A DNA stretch of 64,000 nt from positions 1 to 64,000 of the forward strand of contig CAZQOI010000004.1 in the NCBI GenBank assembly GCA_964594905.1, written 5' to 3'. The notes beneath the pieces were generated by a model, which worked only from the letters and a program-made list of their open reading frames with translations, was not told the origin of the DNA and ran no database searches. Below are positions 1-8,054 of the stretch, one piece after another. The DNA comes from Granulosicoccus sp964594905. GTDB lineage: Bacteria; Pseudomonadota; Gammaproteobacteria; Granulosicoccales; Granulosicoccaceae. Each line of letters begins with the position of its first letter. The stretch's first letter is position 1. The position numbers and the translations under genes are program-made.

Positions 1-2
1 TA

Positions 3-842
3 GCCAAAGGTACGAGACGCGCAAATTACACCAAAAGCCGCGGTCAAAAGAAACATTGGGATTTAAAACCGGAGAAAGACTGGGTGTACACAGAAGCGCC
101 GGCCATTGTCTCTGATGAAATGTGGCATGAAGCCAACGCCTTCCTCGATGCCCAAAGACAGTCTCTCAAGCGGGTGGCTAGAAAACCTTCAAAGCATCTT
201 TTTTCGGGGCTCGTCCACTGCGCTTGCACCGGCAAAATGTACGTTCCATCGAACTCCAAGAAATACACCTGCAAGCTCTGTAAAGCCAAAATTCCAGCTG
301 ATGATCTCGAAGCAATCTACGAAGATCAGCTCTCGTCATTTCTTCTGAGCGAATCAGACATCGAGCAGTATTTTGCACAGGCAGATGACAAGATTTCTGA
401 CGAGAAAAAGCTCCTCGATGCACTCCAAAAGGAGAAATCAGATATCGAAAAAGAGATGCAGAAATTCTACGATCTCTACATGGCCGATCAGGTTTCGAAG
501 GAGGGGTTCGGTCGCGGCCACAAACCCCTTGAGGAACGATTTGCCCAGCTAGAACAAGAAATTCCTACGCGGATGAGCAACATAGACTTCCTCACGGTCG
601 AAAACCTTTCCTCCTCCCATATCCTTGATGAAACAAAGACCTTACATAGTAGATGGCCTTCCCTCTCCAAAGACGATCGTCAGCAAGTCATTGAAACCGT
701 GACCGATTCCATCATAATCGACAATGACTCCGTCGCCATCAATTTTCATTACCTCCCTTTCTTTAATAGCGACAACAAGGCAACGCAACAACATGGATTC
801 ATCGCGGCAACCAGTTGGAATCGAGATGGAAATTCAGCCTGA
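3..842 (+). CDS. Large serine recombinase, C-terminal part (5' end outside window)
   Basis: The frame is open from the left edge, so this is the C-terminal part of a larger protein whose catalytic serine domain lies outside the window. The first visible residues plus the segment ending PAIVSDEMWHEANAFLDAQ match the recombinase domain of large serine integrases. A zinc ribbon follows (HCACTGKMY, then CKLCK), then a charged coiled coil at roughly codons 110-165 of the visible part, which is the usual order in this family. Such enzymes integrate and excise mobile islands at specific sites. Its last 16-19 residues are read from DNA that is antisense comM, so the 3' end of the gene seems to have been completed by integration. 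It could be inactive, but nothing in the visible part is broken. Confidence 0.85.
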   Translation, partial: AKGTRRANYTKSRGQKKHWDLKPEKDWVYTEAPAIVSDEMWHEANAFLDAQRQSLKRVARKPSKHLFSGLVHCACTGKMYVPSNSKKYTCKLCKAKIPADDLEAIYEDQLSSFLLSESDIEQYFAQADDKISDEKKLLDALQKEKSDIEKEMQKFYDLYMADQVSKEGFGRGHKPLEERFAQLEQEIPTRMSNIDFLTVENLSSSHILDETKTLHSRWPSLSKDDRQQVIETVTDSIIIDNDSVAINFHYLPFFNSDNKATQQHGFIAATSWNRDGNSA

Positions 843-1834
843 CGTGCAGCACGTGACACATTTATAGTGCCGGTCTCCATCGGTTCACGCAAAACATCAA
901 GTACGCCTCTATCGAACTCAGCGATTTCATCAAGAAACAAGACGCCGTTGTGCGCCAACGAAATTTCACCCGGCATCGGTATGCTACCTCCGCCGACAAG
1001 CGCGACAGCTGATGCGCTGTGGTGAGGTGCTCGGAATGGACGAACGCCCCAATTCGATTCATCAAATCCATTGAAACTGATTGAATTGATCGCAGCCGTT
1101 TCCATAGACTCACTTTCAGTCATTGGTGGTTGTAACCCTGGTAGACGCCTTGCCAGCATTGATTTGCCTGTCCCTGGTGGCCCAATCATCAAAAGATTAT
1201 GACCACCAGCAGCGGCGATCTCGAGCGCACGCCGTGCTGCTACCTGCCCTTTTACATCTTTTAAGTCTTCCCCGTTCATCGAGGTGCACGGAATGACTGT
1301 ACAAGAATGCGCTCTTTCGAAATTACCTGTACGAAGTTGATGCACCACTCTCTCTAACTTGTCAGCAGCGTATATCGTGGTCCGCGTGCATCGAGATGCT
1401 TCAGCAACATTTACGGCGGGTATTAACAGCGACTTGTCTGTGTCAGCGTAGGCATAGCTACAAGGTAAAACCCCCGGCACTGATCGGATATCACCCGTTA
1501 AACCAAGTTCGCCAAGCACAACAAGATTGTTCAAACTTTTCGCCGGCAACTGATTCGTCGCATCAAGAATCCCTAGCGCAATCGCAAGATCAAAACGACC
1601 ACCCCGCTTAGGCAGATCCGCTGGCGCAAGATTCACAACGACTCGTGATTGCGGGTAGCTCAAGCCGATCGATTTGATGGCAGCCTTTACTCTGTCTTTC
1701 GACTCACGAACTGCTGATTGAGGGAGGCCAACTATGGACATACCAGGCAGCCCACCAGCAAGGTGAATTTCAACAGTAACGGGTAAGGCTTGAATACCAG
1801 ACAGCGTGCAGGAATGCACCGTCGCATAAGACAT
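749..1834 (-). pseudogene. comM: ComM/YifB Mg-chelatase-like ATPase, truncated by island insertion
   Basis: ComM is a hexameric AAA+ helicase that drives branch migration during natural transformation. Visible are the N-terminal ChlI-like domain (GLPGMSIVGLPQSAVRESKDR), Walker A GPPGTGKS near residue 218 and Walker B GVLFLDEIAEF. The conserved core is intact through FQLVAAMNPC. There the family continues CPCG, but here the frame becomes CCVALLSLLKKGR and stops. About 360 residues remain of the usual 500, so the C-terminal part of the AAA+ module and the C-terminal domain are missing. The ATG at 1834 is chosen over an upstream in-frame start because AAGGAGG lies 5 bases before it. The rest of comM should lie beyond the other end of the island, left of this window. 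Activity is likely lost. Confidence 0.88.
785..796. other. Probable attachment-site junction (island end / comM)
   Basis: Read on the minus strand, comM matches its family through ATG-AAT-CCA-TGT (M-N-P-C, 791-802) and departs from it just after. Read on the plus strand, the recombinase frame crosses the same point into antisense comM. The crossover therefore falls at about 785-796. The second junction is outside the window, so the exact core dinucleotide cannot be set. The conserved MNPCPCG codons would be a natural target because all ComM proteins keep them. Confidence 0.6.
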
Positions 1835-1839
1835 AGGAA

Positions 1840-1846
1840 CCTCCTT
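1840..1846 (-). promoter_or_regulatory. Strong ribosome binding site of comM
   Basis: On the minus strand this reads AAGGAGG, a near-perfect Shine-Dalgarno sequence, 5 bases before the ATG at 1834. It decides the comM start and shows that the translation signals survive the truncation. Confidence 0.75.
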
Positions 1847-1980
1847 GTTCCACTTCACTTTGTCGAGAAATTGAGCCTATCCCTACTAACAACAACATGC
1901 AACACAATAAAAAAATCCACCTCTCACTGGCAAATAGTCGATTGGATTGCGATTCTAGTTTTCATTTGTTACAATAATTT

Positions 1981-1992
1981 CAGTAATTACTG
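1981..1992. promoter_or_regulatory. Palindromic operator candidate upstream of the GbsR-cydAB operon
   Basis: CAGTAATTACTG is a perfect 12-base palindrome 20 bases before the regulator's ATG. It sits in an A+T-rich stretch with further TTAC/GTAA half-sites on both sides (1969-1997). Position and symmetry suit autoregulation by the adjacent winged-helix regulator. Binding is inferred only. Confidence 0.45.
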
Positions 1993-2012
1993 TAAATACC
2001 GATATATAGACC

Positions 2013-2573
2013 ATGAACAAGCTAGAACCGTCAATTCAGTCGTTCGTTTTGCATTTTGGGGAAATGGGGAGCCGCTGGGGGATCAACCGAACTGTCGGCC
2101 AGATCTATGCGGTGCTGTACTTATCTGAAAAGCCACTTAACGCGGACCAGATCGGCGATCAGCTGGAGATTTCACGCTCAAACGTCAGTATGAGTTTGAA
2201 GGAGCTGCAATCGTGGCGCTTAGTGCAGTTGCAGCATTTGCCCGGCGATCGCAAAGACTACTTCTCCACGCCTGACGACATTCTTGATATCGCGTTAACA
2301 CTGCTTGAAGAGCGTCGCAAACGGGAGATGGATCCCACCTTGACGCTTCTACGCCAGGCTCTTATTGAAGCGCCTAAGTCGAAAAAAGAGGAACACGCTC
2401 ATCATCGCATGCAGGAGATGTGCAACCTGATGGAACAGGTATCTGACTGGGCAGATGATTTACAACGTCTGTCTCGTTCTGATCTTGAGTTGTTATTGAA
2501 GTTTGGTAACAAGATACCGCGGTTACTGGAAATGAAAGACAAGCTTGCGATATTGAGCAAAAAAAAGGGGTAA
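2013..2573 (+). CDS. GbsR/MarR-family transcriptional regulator
   Basis: A 186-residue one-domain regulator. The N-terminal half carries the GbsR-type winged helix: GEMGSRWGINRTVGQIYAVL, then LNADQIGDQLEISRSNVSMSLKEL (recognition helix around SRSNVSMSLKEL) and the wing LVQLQHLPGDRKDYF. The C-terminal half is helical and probably forms the dimer. The family includes GbsR and OpcR regulators of osmoprotectant genes, and similar proteins occur beside other operons. Its stop is 6 bases before cydA, so the two are probably co-transcribed and this protein likely controls the oxidase. The ligand is unknown. A perfect palindrome lies just upstream. Confidence 0.85.
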   Translation: MNKLEPSIQSFVLHFGEMGSRWGINRTVGQIYAVLYLSEKPLNADQIGDQLEISRSNVSMSLKELQSWRLVQLQHLPGDRKDYFSTPDDILDIALTLLEERRKREMDPTLTLLRQALIEAPKSKKEEHAHHRMQEMCNLMEQVSDWADDLQRLSRSDLELLLKFGNKIPRLLEMKDKLAILSKKKG

Positions 2574-2579
2574 ACCCAG

Positions 2580-3956
2580 ATGGACGCACTGATTCTGGCC
2601 CGCATGCAATTTGCGACAAATATTTCGTTTCACATCTTGTTTCCCACTATCACTATCGCACTGTGTTGGATACTGCTGTACTTCAAAATTCAGTACCACC
2701 GTACCGGTGAAGAAGGCTGGATAGAGGCTTACCGTTTCTGGGTAAAAATATTTGCTCTGACTTTCGCACTGGGTGTAGTCAGTGGCATAACGATGTCATT
2801 TCAATTCGGCACAAATTGGCCGGGTTTTATGCAAACAGTCGGTAATGTAGCAGGCCCTCTCCTGGCTTATGAAGTACTAACCGCTTTCTTTCTTGAGGCG
2901 ACCTTTCTCGGCGTTATGCTTTTCGGCAGCCAACGGATCCCTCCCTGGATGCACACAGCTGCCACAGCCCTGGTAGCTATTGGGACAAGCTTGTCCGCGT
3001 TCTGGATCATTGCTCTAAATTCCTGGATGCACACGCCTGCAGGTTTTGAAATGATCGATGGCGTAGCACACGTGACTAACTGGAGGGATGTCATTTTCAA
3101 TCCATCAATGCCGTATCGATTAACTCATATGATGATCGCATCCGGGCTCACAGCATGCTTTCTGGTAGCAGGAATATCTGCATACCGTTTGTTGCGAAAT
3201 GATCAGTCCGCTGGATTGCGAAAAGCTGTCAGAACATCAATCTTTGGTGCAGCATTGTTGATCCCCGTACAAATAGTCGTTGGGGATCTGCACGGATTAA
3301 ATACATTCAAGCACCAGCCTGTGAAAATTGCTGCGATGGAAGCGGTTTGGGAAACCGAACGTGGAGCGCCATTGTTATTGTTCGCGATACCAAACGAAGA
3401 GACCAAACAAAATGACTTTTCAATTGGTATACCCAATCTGGCAAGTTTTATCTTGACTCATGATGTCGATGGGGAAATACCTGGACTTAACAGTTTTACT
3501 CACCGCCCTCCAGTAGCACCACTTTTTTTCGGCTTTCGCATCATGGTAGGAATCGGAGTACTTATGCTACTGGTGTCATGGTATGCCTCTTATCAATTTT
3601 TACGTAACAGAGCATTGCCTAAAACTGCATTAAGAATACTGGTAATGATGAGCTTTTCTGGTTGGCTAGCAACTCTTGCAGGTTGGTACGTTACCGAAAT
3701 AGGTCGTCAACCGTGGTTGGTCTACGGTGTACTGTCAACAGAAGCGGCAGTTGGTTCGGTACCCGCAACCGCCGTGATTGGCTCATTGATCATGTACCTC
3801 TCTCTATATGCCGTGTTGTTGACAGCGTTTATCTACACATTGTTCTACCTGGCGCGACAAGCAGCACCAAGAACTCCAGGAGCTCCAGGAGTTCCAAACG
3901 ATTCGCTCAACCAGAATAACCGCGTTAATTATACTGCGCGCGGATTTGCCAAATGA
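2580..3956 (+). CDS. cydA: Cytochrome bd-type quinol oxidase subunit I (CIO type)
   Basis: Subunit I of a bd-type oxidase, an inner-membrane enzyme that oxidises quinol and reduces O2 to water. About nine membrane helices are visible. Haem residues can be matched to the family: His18 in NISFHILF, the conserved acidic pair Glu98 and Glu106 (YEVLTAFFLEATF), and Arg320-x-Met322 in FGFRIMVGIG. The late motif GWYVTEIGRQPW is complete. At 458 residues it is clearly shorter than E. coli CydA (522), because the quinol-binding Q-loop is short. This points to the cyanide-insensitive CioA group. It overlaps cydB by 4 bases (ATGA). No CydX-like small gene follows cydB, which also fits the CIO type. Called cioA in some species. 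Confidence 0.93.
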   Translation: MDALILARMQFATNISFHILFPTITIALCWILLYFKIQYHRTGEEGWIEAYRFWVKIFALTFALGVVSGITMSFQFGTNWPGFMQTVGNVAGPLLAYEVLTAFFLEATFLGVMLFGSQRIPPWMHTAATALVAIGTSLSAFWIIALNSWMHTPAGFEMIDGVAHVTNWRDVIFNPSMPYRLTHMMIASGLTACFLVAGISAYRLLRNDQSAGLRKAVRTSIFGAALLIPVQIVVGDLHGLNTFKHQPVKIAAMEAVWETERGAPLLLFAIPNEETKQNDFSIGIPNLASFILTHDVDGEIPGLNSFTHRPPVAPLFFGFRIMVGIGVLMLLVSWYASYQFLRNRALPKTALRILVMMSFSGWLATLAGWYVTEIGRQPWLVYGVLSTEAAVGSVPATAVIGSLIMYLSLYAVLLTAFIYTLFYLARQAAPRTPGAPGVPNDSLNQNNRVNYTARGFAK

Positions 3957-4957
3957 ACTTCATACCTGATGTTGCACTGCCGGTAATCTTCCTTGGGCTC
4001 ATGGGACTTTCAATGCTTCTGTACGCCATCCTGGATGGCTATGATTTAGGCACAGGAATATTAATGTTCGGCCGACCAGAACAACACCGCGACATGATGA
4101 TTGCCTCTATCGGTCCTTTCTGGGATGCTAATGAGACGTGGTTGGTTCTGGGGGTTGGCATACTACTCGTTGCATTTCCAGCCGCGCACGGTCTGATACT
4201 AACAACGCTTTACACGCCAGTAGCAGTAATGCTCGCGGGGTTAATTCTGCGCGGTGTTTCATTCGACTTTCGCGCAAAGGCACAGTCAAAACACAAGAAC
4301 ACCTGGGATCGTGCTTTCGTCGCTGGATCTTTGCTGGCGACGCTAAGCCAAGGGTATATGCTCGGATTGTATATCTCCGGATTTAGCACAAGTACATCAG
4401 CCATATTATTTGCACTTCTCAGCGCAATTTGTGTTTCCAGCGCTTATGTATTGATTGGTGCTTGCTGGTTGATATTGAAAACATCCGACGCAGTACAACT
4501 ATATGCGATCAACGCTGCTAGACGCTCTGTCGTCTTAACTGCCGCCGGATTGCTGGCTGTTTCTATTGTCAACCCACTGGTTAGTAGCGACATCATGGAA
4601 AAATGGATTGGCTTTCCAAAAACTCTATACCTTGCGCCCTTGCCACTGCTAACCGTAGCTTTGCTATTCGTCCTATACAGAGTGCTTGGTAAAATGGAAA
4701 CACAAGCTATAAAAAGTGAAGCCTTACCACTGATAATAACGATTGGTATTTTTCTTCTCGCGTTTGTCGGGCTTGCCTTCAGCTTTTATCCAATGATTGT
4801 GCCTGGCAAGCTCAGTGTATGGGAGGCGGCAAGCGCGCCTGCTTCACTACGCGTTATTCTGTGGGGCTGTGTCGTGGTGTTACCAGCGATACTTTTATAC
4901 ACCGCTATTTCCTACTACGTGTTCCGAGGCAAAACAACCGAACTGTCATATTCCTGA
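3953..4957 (+). CDS. cydB: Cytochrome bd-type quinol oxidase subunit II
   Basis: A 334-residue polytopic membrane protein, the structural partner of CydA. The N-terminus carries the family hallmarks: LYAILDGYDLGTGIL, then GPFWDANETWLV and FRAKAQSKHKNTWD in the first cytoplasmic loops. The length is normal for CydB/CioB. Its ATG overlaps the cydA stop by 4 bases, so translation is coupled. With cydA and the GbsR-type gene it forms a three-gene operon. A bd oxidase gives respiration at low oxygen or in the presence of cyanide, sulfide or NO. No cydDC assembly transporter is present in this window. Confidence 0.93.
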   Translation: MNFIPDVALPVIFLGLMGLSMLLYAILDGYDLGTGILMFGRPEQHRDMMIASIGPFWDANETWLVLGVGILLVAFPAAHGLILTTLYTPVAVMLAGLILRGVSFDFRAKAQSKHKNTWDRAFVAGSLLATLSQGYMLGLYISGFSTSTSAILFALLSAICVSSAYVLIGACWLILKTSDAVQLYAINAARRSVVLTAAGLLAVSIVNPLVSSDIMEKWIGFPKTLYLAPLPLLTVALLFVLYRVLGKMETQAIKSEALPLIITIGIFLLAFVGLAFSFYPMIVPGKLSVWEAASAPASLRVILWGCVVVLPAILLYTAISYYVFRGKTTELSYS

Positions 4958-5151
4958 TACGTCAACAGGCGTACAGCCTTTGTTGCCTAACCTCTCGGAT
5001 TTACGATCGGTTGGAACCGCTCTCTAGACTATTTATATATCGGCAGTTATCACCGGTCTATGAAGCGGCTCGAACGAACTCAGCACGAAAAAAACACAGG
5101 AACATGAACGTCTTACGAGCGTAATGTGGCTTATGTCTAACGTTACTCTTA

Positions 5152-5187
5152 CTTGATTGGTGTTACTCGCTTGATTGGTGTTACTCG
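5152..5187. repeat. 18-bp perfect tandem duplication next to the ubiK stop
   Basis: The unit cttgattggtgttactcg occurs twice head to tail (5152-5169 and 5170-5187) and ends at the ubiK stop codon (5188-5190). Part of the unit (gttactc) occurs again just to the left. This is the only structured element in the 230-base cydB-ubiK spacer. It could be a recent slippage event or a paired 3'-UTR site. Confidence 0.85.
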
Positions 5188-5448
5188 CTAAGAGCCTGAT
5201 AGGGACTGACCGTTCTTTTCAATCTCAGCCAATCGCGATTCAAGCGCTTCGAGTCGGAGCAACGTTTTTTGCAGCACGGCCATTTGCACATCAAATTCTT
5301 CCCGAGTAACAAGATCCAGCTTACCAAGCGACTGCTGGATGGCTGATTTCGCGTTGCGTTCAAAATCGTCCTTCAGCTCACTGACGCCCGGTGGCAACAA
5401 CTTCGCCAACGTGTCAGCAAGATCATCAAATATACGTGCATCAATCAT
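5188..5448 (-). CDS. ubiK: UbiK, ubiquinone biosynthesis accessory factor (BMFP/YqiC family)
   Basis: A small (86-residue) soluble, mostly helical protein. The family pattern is visible: an N-terminal amphipathic region MIDARIFDDLADTLAKLLPPG, then LVTREEFDVQMAVL followed by the C-terminal coiled coil LLRLEALESRLAEIEK. UbiK helps the hydroxylation and methylation steps of ubiquinone synthesis, probably in the soluble Ubi complex with UbiJ. It is transcribed alone, leftward, divergent from glnK. This neighbourhood next to glnK-amtB recurs in gammaproteobacteria. Length and motifs leave little doubt. Confidence 0.9.
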   Translation of the reverse strand: MIDARIFDDLADTLAKLLPPGVSELKDDFERNAKSAIQQSLGKLDLVTREEFDVQMAVLQKTLLRLEALESRLAEIEKNGQSLSGS

Positions 5449-5581
5449 GTGCTTTTCTCATTCAGCTTATTGCACCACATTGGTGCTTTCAGTTTAAAAC
5501 GCGCCTTATTTTAGTGCGTTGATAAGTAACTATTCTACCAAAAAAATCTGTAAGATCTTGTTTTAATTGTACATTTTCAAA

Positions 5582-5597
5582 CGGCATACATAGTGCC
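5582..5597 (+). promoter_or_regulatory. Possible sigma-54 promoter of glnK-amtB
   Basis: The site reads CGGCAT-ACATA-GTGCC against the consensus TGGCAC-N5-TTGCW. The invariant GG and GC are present at exactly the right spacing (12 bases from G to G). It lies about 37 bases before the glnK ATG, leaving room for a short leader with the AGGAGAG ribosome site. glnK-amtB operons are commonly sigma-54/NtrC dependent. The match is imperfect and no NtrC site was found. Confidence 0.4.
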
Positions 5598-5633
5598 ATT
5601 AGACCTGCAGTCCCATTACACGCAGGAGAGAAA

Positions 5634-5972
5634 ATGAAACTCGTTACGGCGATCATCAAGCCATTCAAGCTTGAGGATGTGCGCGAAGCACTATCCACCC
5701 TTGGTGTTCAAGGTATGACTGTTACCGAAGTCAAAGGCTTTGGTCGGCAGAAAGGCCATACAGAACTTTATCGCGGCGCGGAATACGTTGTCGATTTTAT
5801 TCCGAAGACCAAGATCGAAATCGGAATCGATGACAACCAACTCGATTCGGTCATCGAAGCCATATCCGGTGCCGCTGGATCAGGAAAAATCGGCGACGGA
5901 AAAATCTTCGTCACCAACCTTGAGCAAGCCGTCCGAATTCGCACCAGCGAAACCGGCCCAGTGGCCTTATAA
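5634..5972 (+). CDS. glnK: P-II nitrogen regulatory protein GlnK
   Basis: A complete 112-residue P-II signalling protein. The T-loop carries the uridylylation site Tyr51 in YRGAEYVVDF. The B-loop GAAGSGKIGDGKIFV binds ATP/ADP, and the N-terminal MKLVTAIIKPFKLEDVREAL is the family signature. P-II trimers sense 2-oxoglutarate, ATP/ADP and glutamine status, and control glutamine synthetase adenylylation, NtrB and AmtB. Because amtB starts 46 bases downstream, this is GlnK rather than GlnB; it would block AmtB when nitrogen becomes plentiful. The ribosome site is AGGAGAG. Confidence 0.95.
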   Translation: MKLVTAIIKPFKLEDVREALSTLGVQGMTVTEVKGFGRQKGHTELYRGAEYVVDFIPKTKIEIGIDDNQLDSVIEAISGAAGSGKIGDGKIFVTNLEQAVRIRTSETGPVAL

Positions 5973-6018
5973 GGCGCCAGGCAATCAAAACATATAAATA
6001 TATAGTGAGAGAAAACTG

Positions 6019-7269
6019 ATGGAACAACTTGCAGAATTAAGCTACGCAGTCGATACCTTTTATTTTCTGGTATCCGGTGCGTTAGTCATGTGGATGGCAG
6101 CAGGCTTTGCAATGCTTGAAGCTGGCCTTGTACGTGGTAAGAACACGGCCGAAATCCTGACCAAGAACATAGCCTTGTATTCAGTAGCTAGCGTCATGTT
6201 CATGTTAGTCGGCTACAACCTGATGTACCCAGGATCAACTATCAGCCCGTTCATACCGGGGCTGGATTTCTTCCTGGGTGGTGACAACGACACTGCAAGT
6301 GTAATTGCTGGCGGCGACGACGCACCTTATTACTCTTCACGATCAGACTTTTTCTTTCAGGTCGTGTTTGTGGCTGCAGGCATGTCAATCGTGTCTGGTG
6401 CCGTTGCCGAGCGCATGAAGCTCTGGTCATTTTTGATGTTTGCAGTTGTGTTCACCGCCTTCATCTATCCAGTACAGGGTTACTGGAAATGGGGTGGCGG
6501 TTGGTTAGACGCTGCTGGCTTCAATGACTTCGCAGGCTCTGGCGTTGTACACATGTGTGGTGCGAGTGCAGCACTTGCTGGTGTACTTCTACTTGGCGCA
6601 CGAAAAGGAAAATACGGACCCAACGGTCAAATGACACCAATGCCTGGTGCCAACTTGCCGCTTGCTACTATCGGTACATTCATTCTCTGGATGGGCTGGT
6701 TTGGATTCAATGGCGGTTCTCAGCTAGCAGTCTCGAATGTTGAAAACGCGAATGCGGTAGCGGCAATCTTCGTCAATACAAACATGGCTGCTGCTGGCGG
6801 CGTAGTGGCGGCACTACTGACAGTGAGAGCCTTATGGGGCAAAGCGGATCTGACAATGGCATTGAATGGTGCTTTGGCAGGTCTTGTTGCTATCACTGCC
6901 GAACCTCTTACGCCTTCACCTCTGGCAGCAACTCTGATTGGCGCTGCAGGCGGCATATTGGTTGTATTTTCGATTACAACTCTCGACAAGTTGAAAATTG
7001 ATGATCCTGTCGGCGCTATCTCAGTGCACGGCGTTGTTGGTGCCTTTGGACTGATTGCAGTTCCATTTACCAATACAGATGCAAACTTTGGTGCGCAACT
7101 ACTTGGGCTTGGTGCAATCTTTATCTGGACCTTCGTCGTAAGTTTCGTTCTCTGGTTTATTCTGAAAGTGACAGTCGGTATTCGTGTCACCGAAGAAGAA
7201 GAGTATGAAGGTGTTGATATTTCAGAATGTGGTCTGGAAGCCTATCCTGAATTTGGAGCCAGATCTTAA
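6019..7269 (+). CDS. amtB: Ammonium transporter AmtB
   Basis: A 416-residue Amt/Mep/Rh channel with about 11 membrane helices. The conserved pore residues are present: Asp170 in FNDFAGSGVVH and the twin histidines His178 (VVHMCG) and His337 (SVHGVVGAFG). The N-terminal stretch MLEAGLVRGKNTAEIL and the phenylalanine-rich gate region are typical. The protein starts directly with a helix (YAVDTFYFLVSGALV) and lacks a long cleavable signal peptide. It takes up ammonium across the inner membrane and is gated by GlnK, encoded just upstream. A strong inverted repeat follows the stop codon. Confidence 0.95.
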   Translation: MEQLAELSYAVDTFYFLVSGALVMWMAAGFAMLEAGLVRGKNTAEILTKNIALYSVASVMFMLVGYNLMYPGSTISPFIPGLDFFLGGDNDTASVIAGGDDAPYYSSRSDFFFQVVFVAAGMSIVSGAVAERMKLWSFLMFAVVFTAFIYPVQGYWKWGGGWLDAAGFNDFAGSGVVHMCGASAALAGVLLLGARKGKYGPNGQMTPMPGANLPLATIGTFILWMGWFGFNGGSQLAVSNVENANAVAAIFVNTNMAAAGGVVAALLTVRALWGKADLTMALNGALAGLVAITAEPLTPSPLAATLIGAAGGILVVFSITTLDKLKIDDPVGAISVHGVVGAFGLIAVPFTNTDANFGAQLLGLGAIFIWTFVVSFVLWFILKVTVGIRVTEEEEYEGVDISECGLEAYPEFGARS

Positions 7270-7302
7270 TTGTTCTGCCCCGAACGCTTAGTTAAGTGAA
7301 TT

Positions 7303-7333
7303 GCAACAGGTCGCGTTTAACGCGGCCTGTTGC
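7303..7333. terminator. 13-bp inverted repeat between convergent amtB and rhomboid genes
   Basis: The arms GCAACAGGTCGCG (7303-7315) and CGCGGCCTGTTGC (7321-7333) pair over 13 positions, with a single G-T wobble and a 5-base loop. The rhomboid stop codon (7317-7319) sits in the loop. There is no T-run on either side, so this is not a classic intrinsic terminator. It probably acts as a bidirectional 3'-end or mRNA-stabilising hairpin for both converging transcripts. Confidence 0.6.
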
Positions 7334-8051
7334 GAAAGCGTTCAAACGGATCGAAATGTAAAAACGGGATATGCAATGGCACGTTGGAATGTTTGAAAAA
7401 TGATACCAATGCCATCCCCGCAATAAACCCACCGATATGTGCACCGAAAGCAACGCCACCACCTTCAGAATTCCCAGCAGTCAATGAGCTGAATAGCTGC
7501 ATCAAAAACCAGATAATAAGAACCAGCATCGCTGGCACCCGCACAGTTTTTATAATAAAAAATATCGGTATAAGAATTAATACCCGAGCCTGCGGATACA
7601 ACAACAAATAAGCACCCAAAACCCCGGATATCGCACCGCTAGCACCAATCATTGGCACTTCAGATGTCATATCAGGCAGCGCATGAGAAAGAGCTGCCAC
7701 AATACCGGTCACTACATAAAAAATCGCGAATTTAACGTGTCCCATGGCCGCTTCAATATTGTTGCCAAACACCCATAAGTACAACATGTTGCCAGCCAGG
7801 TGCATAAAGCCACCATGCAAAAACATGGATGTAAAAATGGTTGCTTGTGCAGGCACTCTGACAAATTCGCCAGCGAGTTCGGCGTGGCCAAAAAACGATG
7901 CCGGTATCATGCCGAAGCTATACACCATATCGATCTGCCCAGTCTCGCCTTGCAGATACTGATAAGCGAAGATGGCAATACAACTTGCCATCAAGGTCCA
8001 GGTAACAAAGGGAATTACTGGAGTTGGGTTGTCATCATGAATGGGAAACAC
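7317..8051 (-). CDS. Rhomboid-family intramembrane serine protease
   Basis: A 244-residue six-helix membrane protease. The catalytic serine is Ser138 in GASGAISG and the catalytic histidine His205 in GAHIGGFIAGM. The oxyanion-side motif HGGFMHLAGNMLYLW is also present. It cuts transmembrane substrates in the inner membrane; the natural substrate cannot be told. The start is a GTG 3 bases after the yaaA stop, so it is the last gene of the YceI - site-2 protease - yaaA - rhomboid cluster. Two unrelated intramembrane proteases in one operon is notable. The C-terminus (RNRPR) lies inside a strong inverted repeat. Confidence 0.9.
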   Translation of the reverse strand: MFPIHDDNPTPVIPFVTWTLMASCIAIFAYQYLQGETGQIDMVYSFGMIPASFFGHAELAGEFVRVPAQATIFTSMFLHGGFMHLAGNMLYLWVFGNNIEAAMGHVKFAIFYVVTGIVAALSHALPDMTSEVPMIGASGAISGVLGAYLLLYPQARVLILIPIFFIIKTVRVPAMLVLIIWFLMQLFSSLTAGNSEGGGVAFGAHIGGFIAGMALVSFFKHSNVPLHIPFLHFDPFERFRNRPR

Positions 8052-8054
8052 GGC

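Noticed and set aside
4797..5124. Two short frames after cydB, considered as a CydX-type subunit
   Set aside because: They overlap cydB or lack a membrane helix with the CydX pattern; CIO-type oxidases commonly lack CydX.
6720..7190. 156-residue open frame antisense to amtB
   Set aside because: Contained in amtB, low-complexity Pro/Ala-rich product and no start signal.
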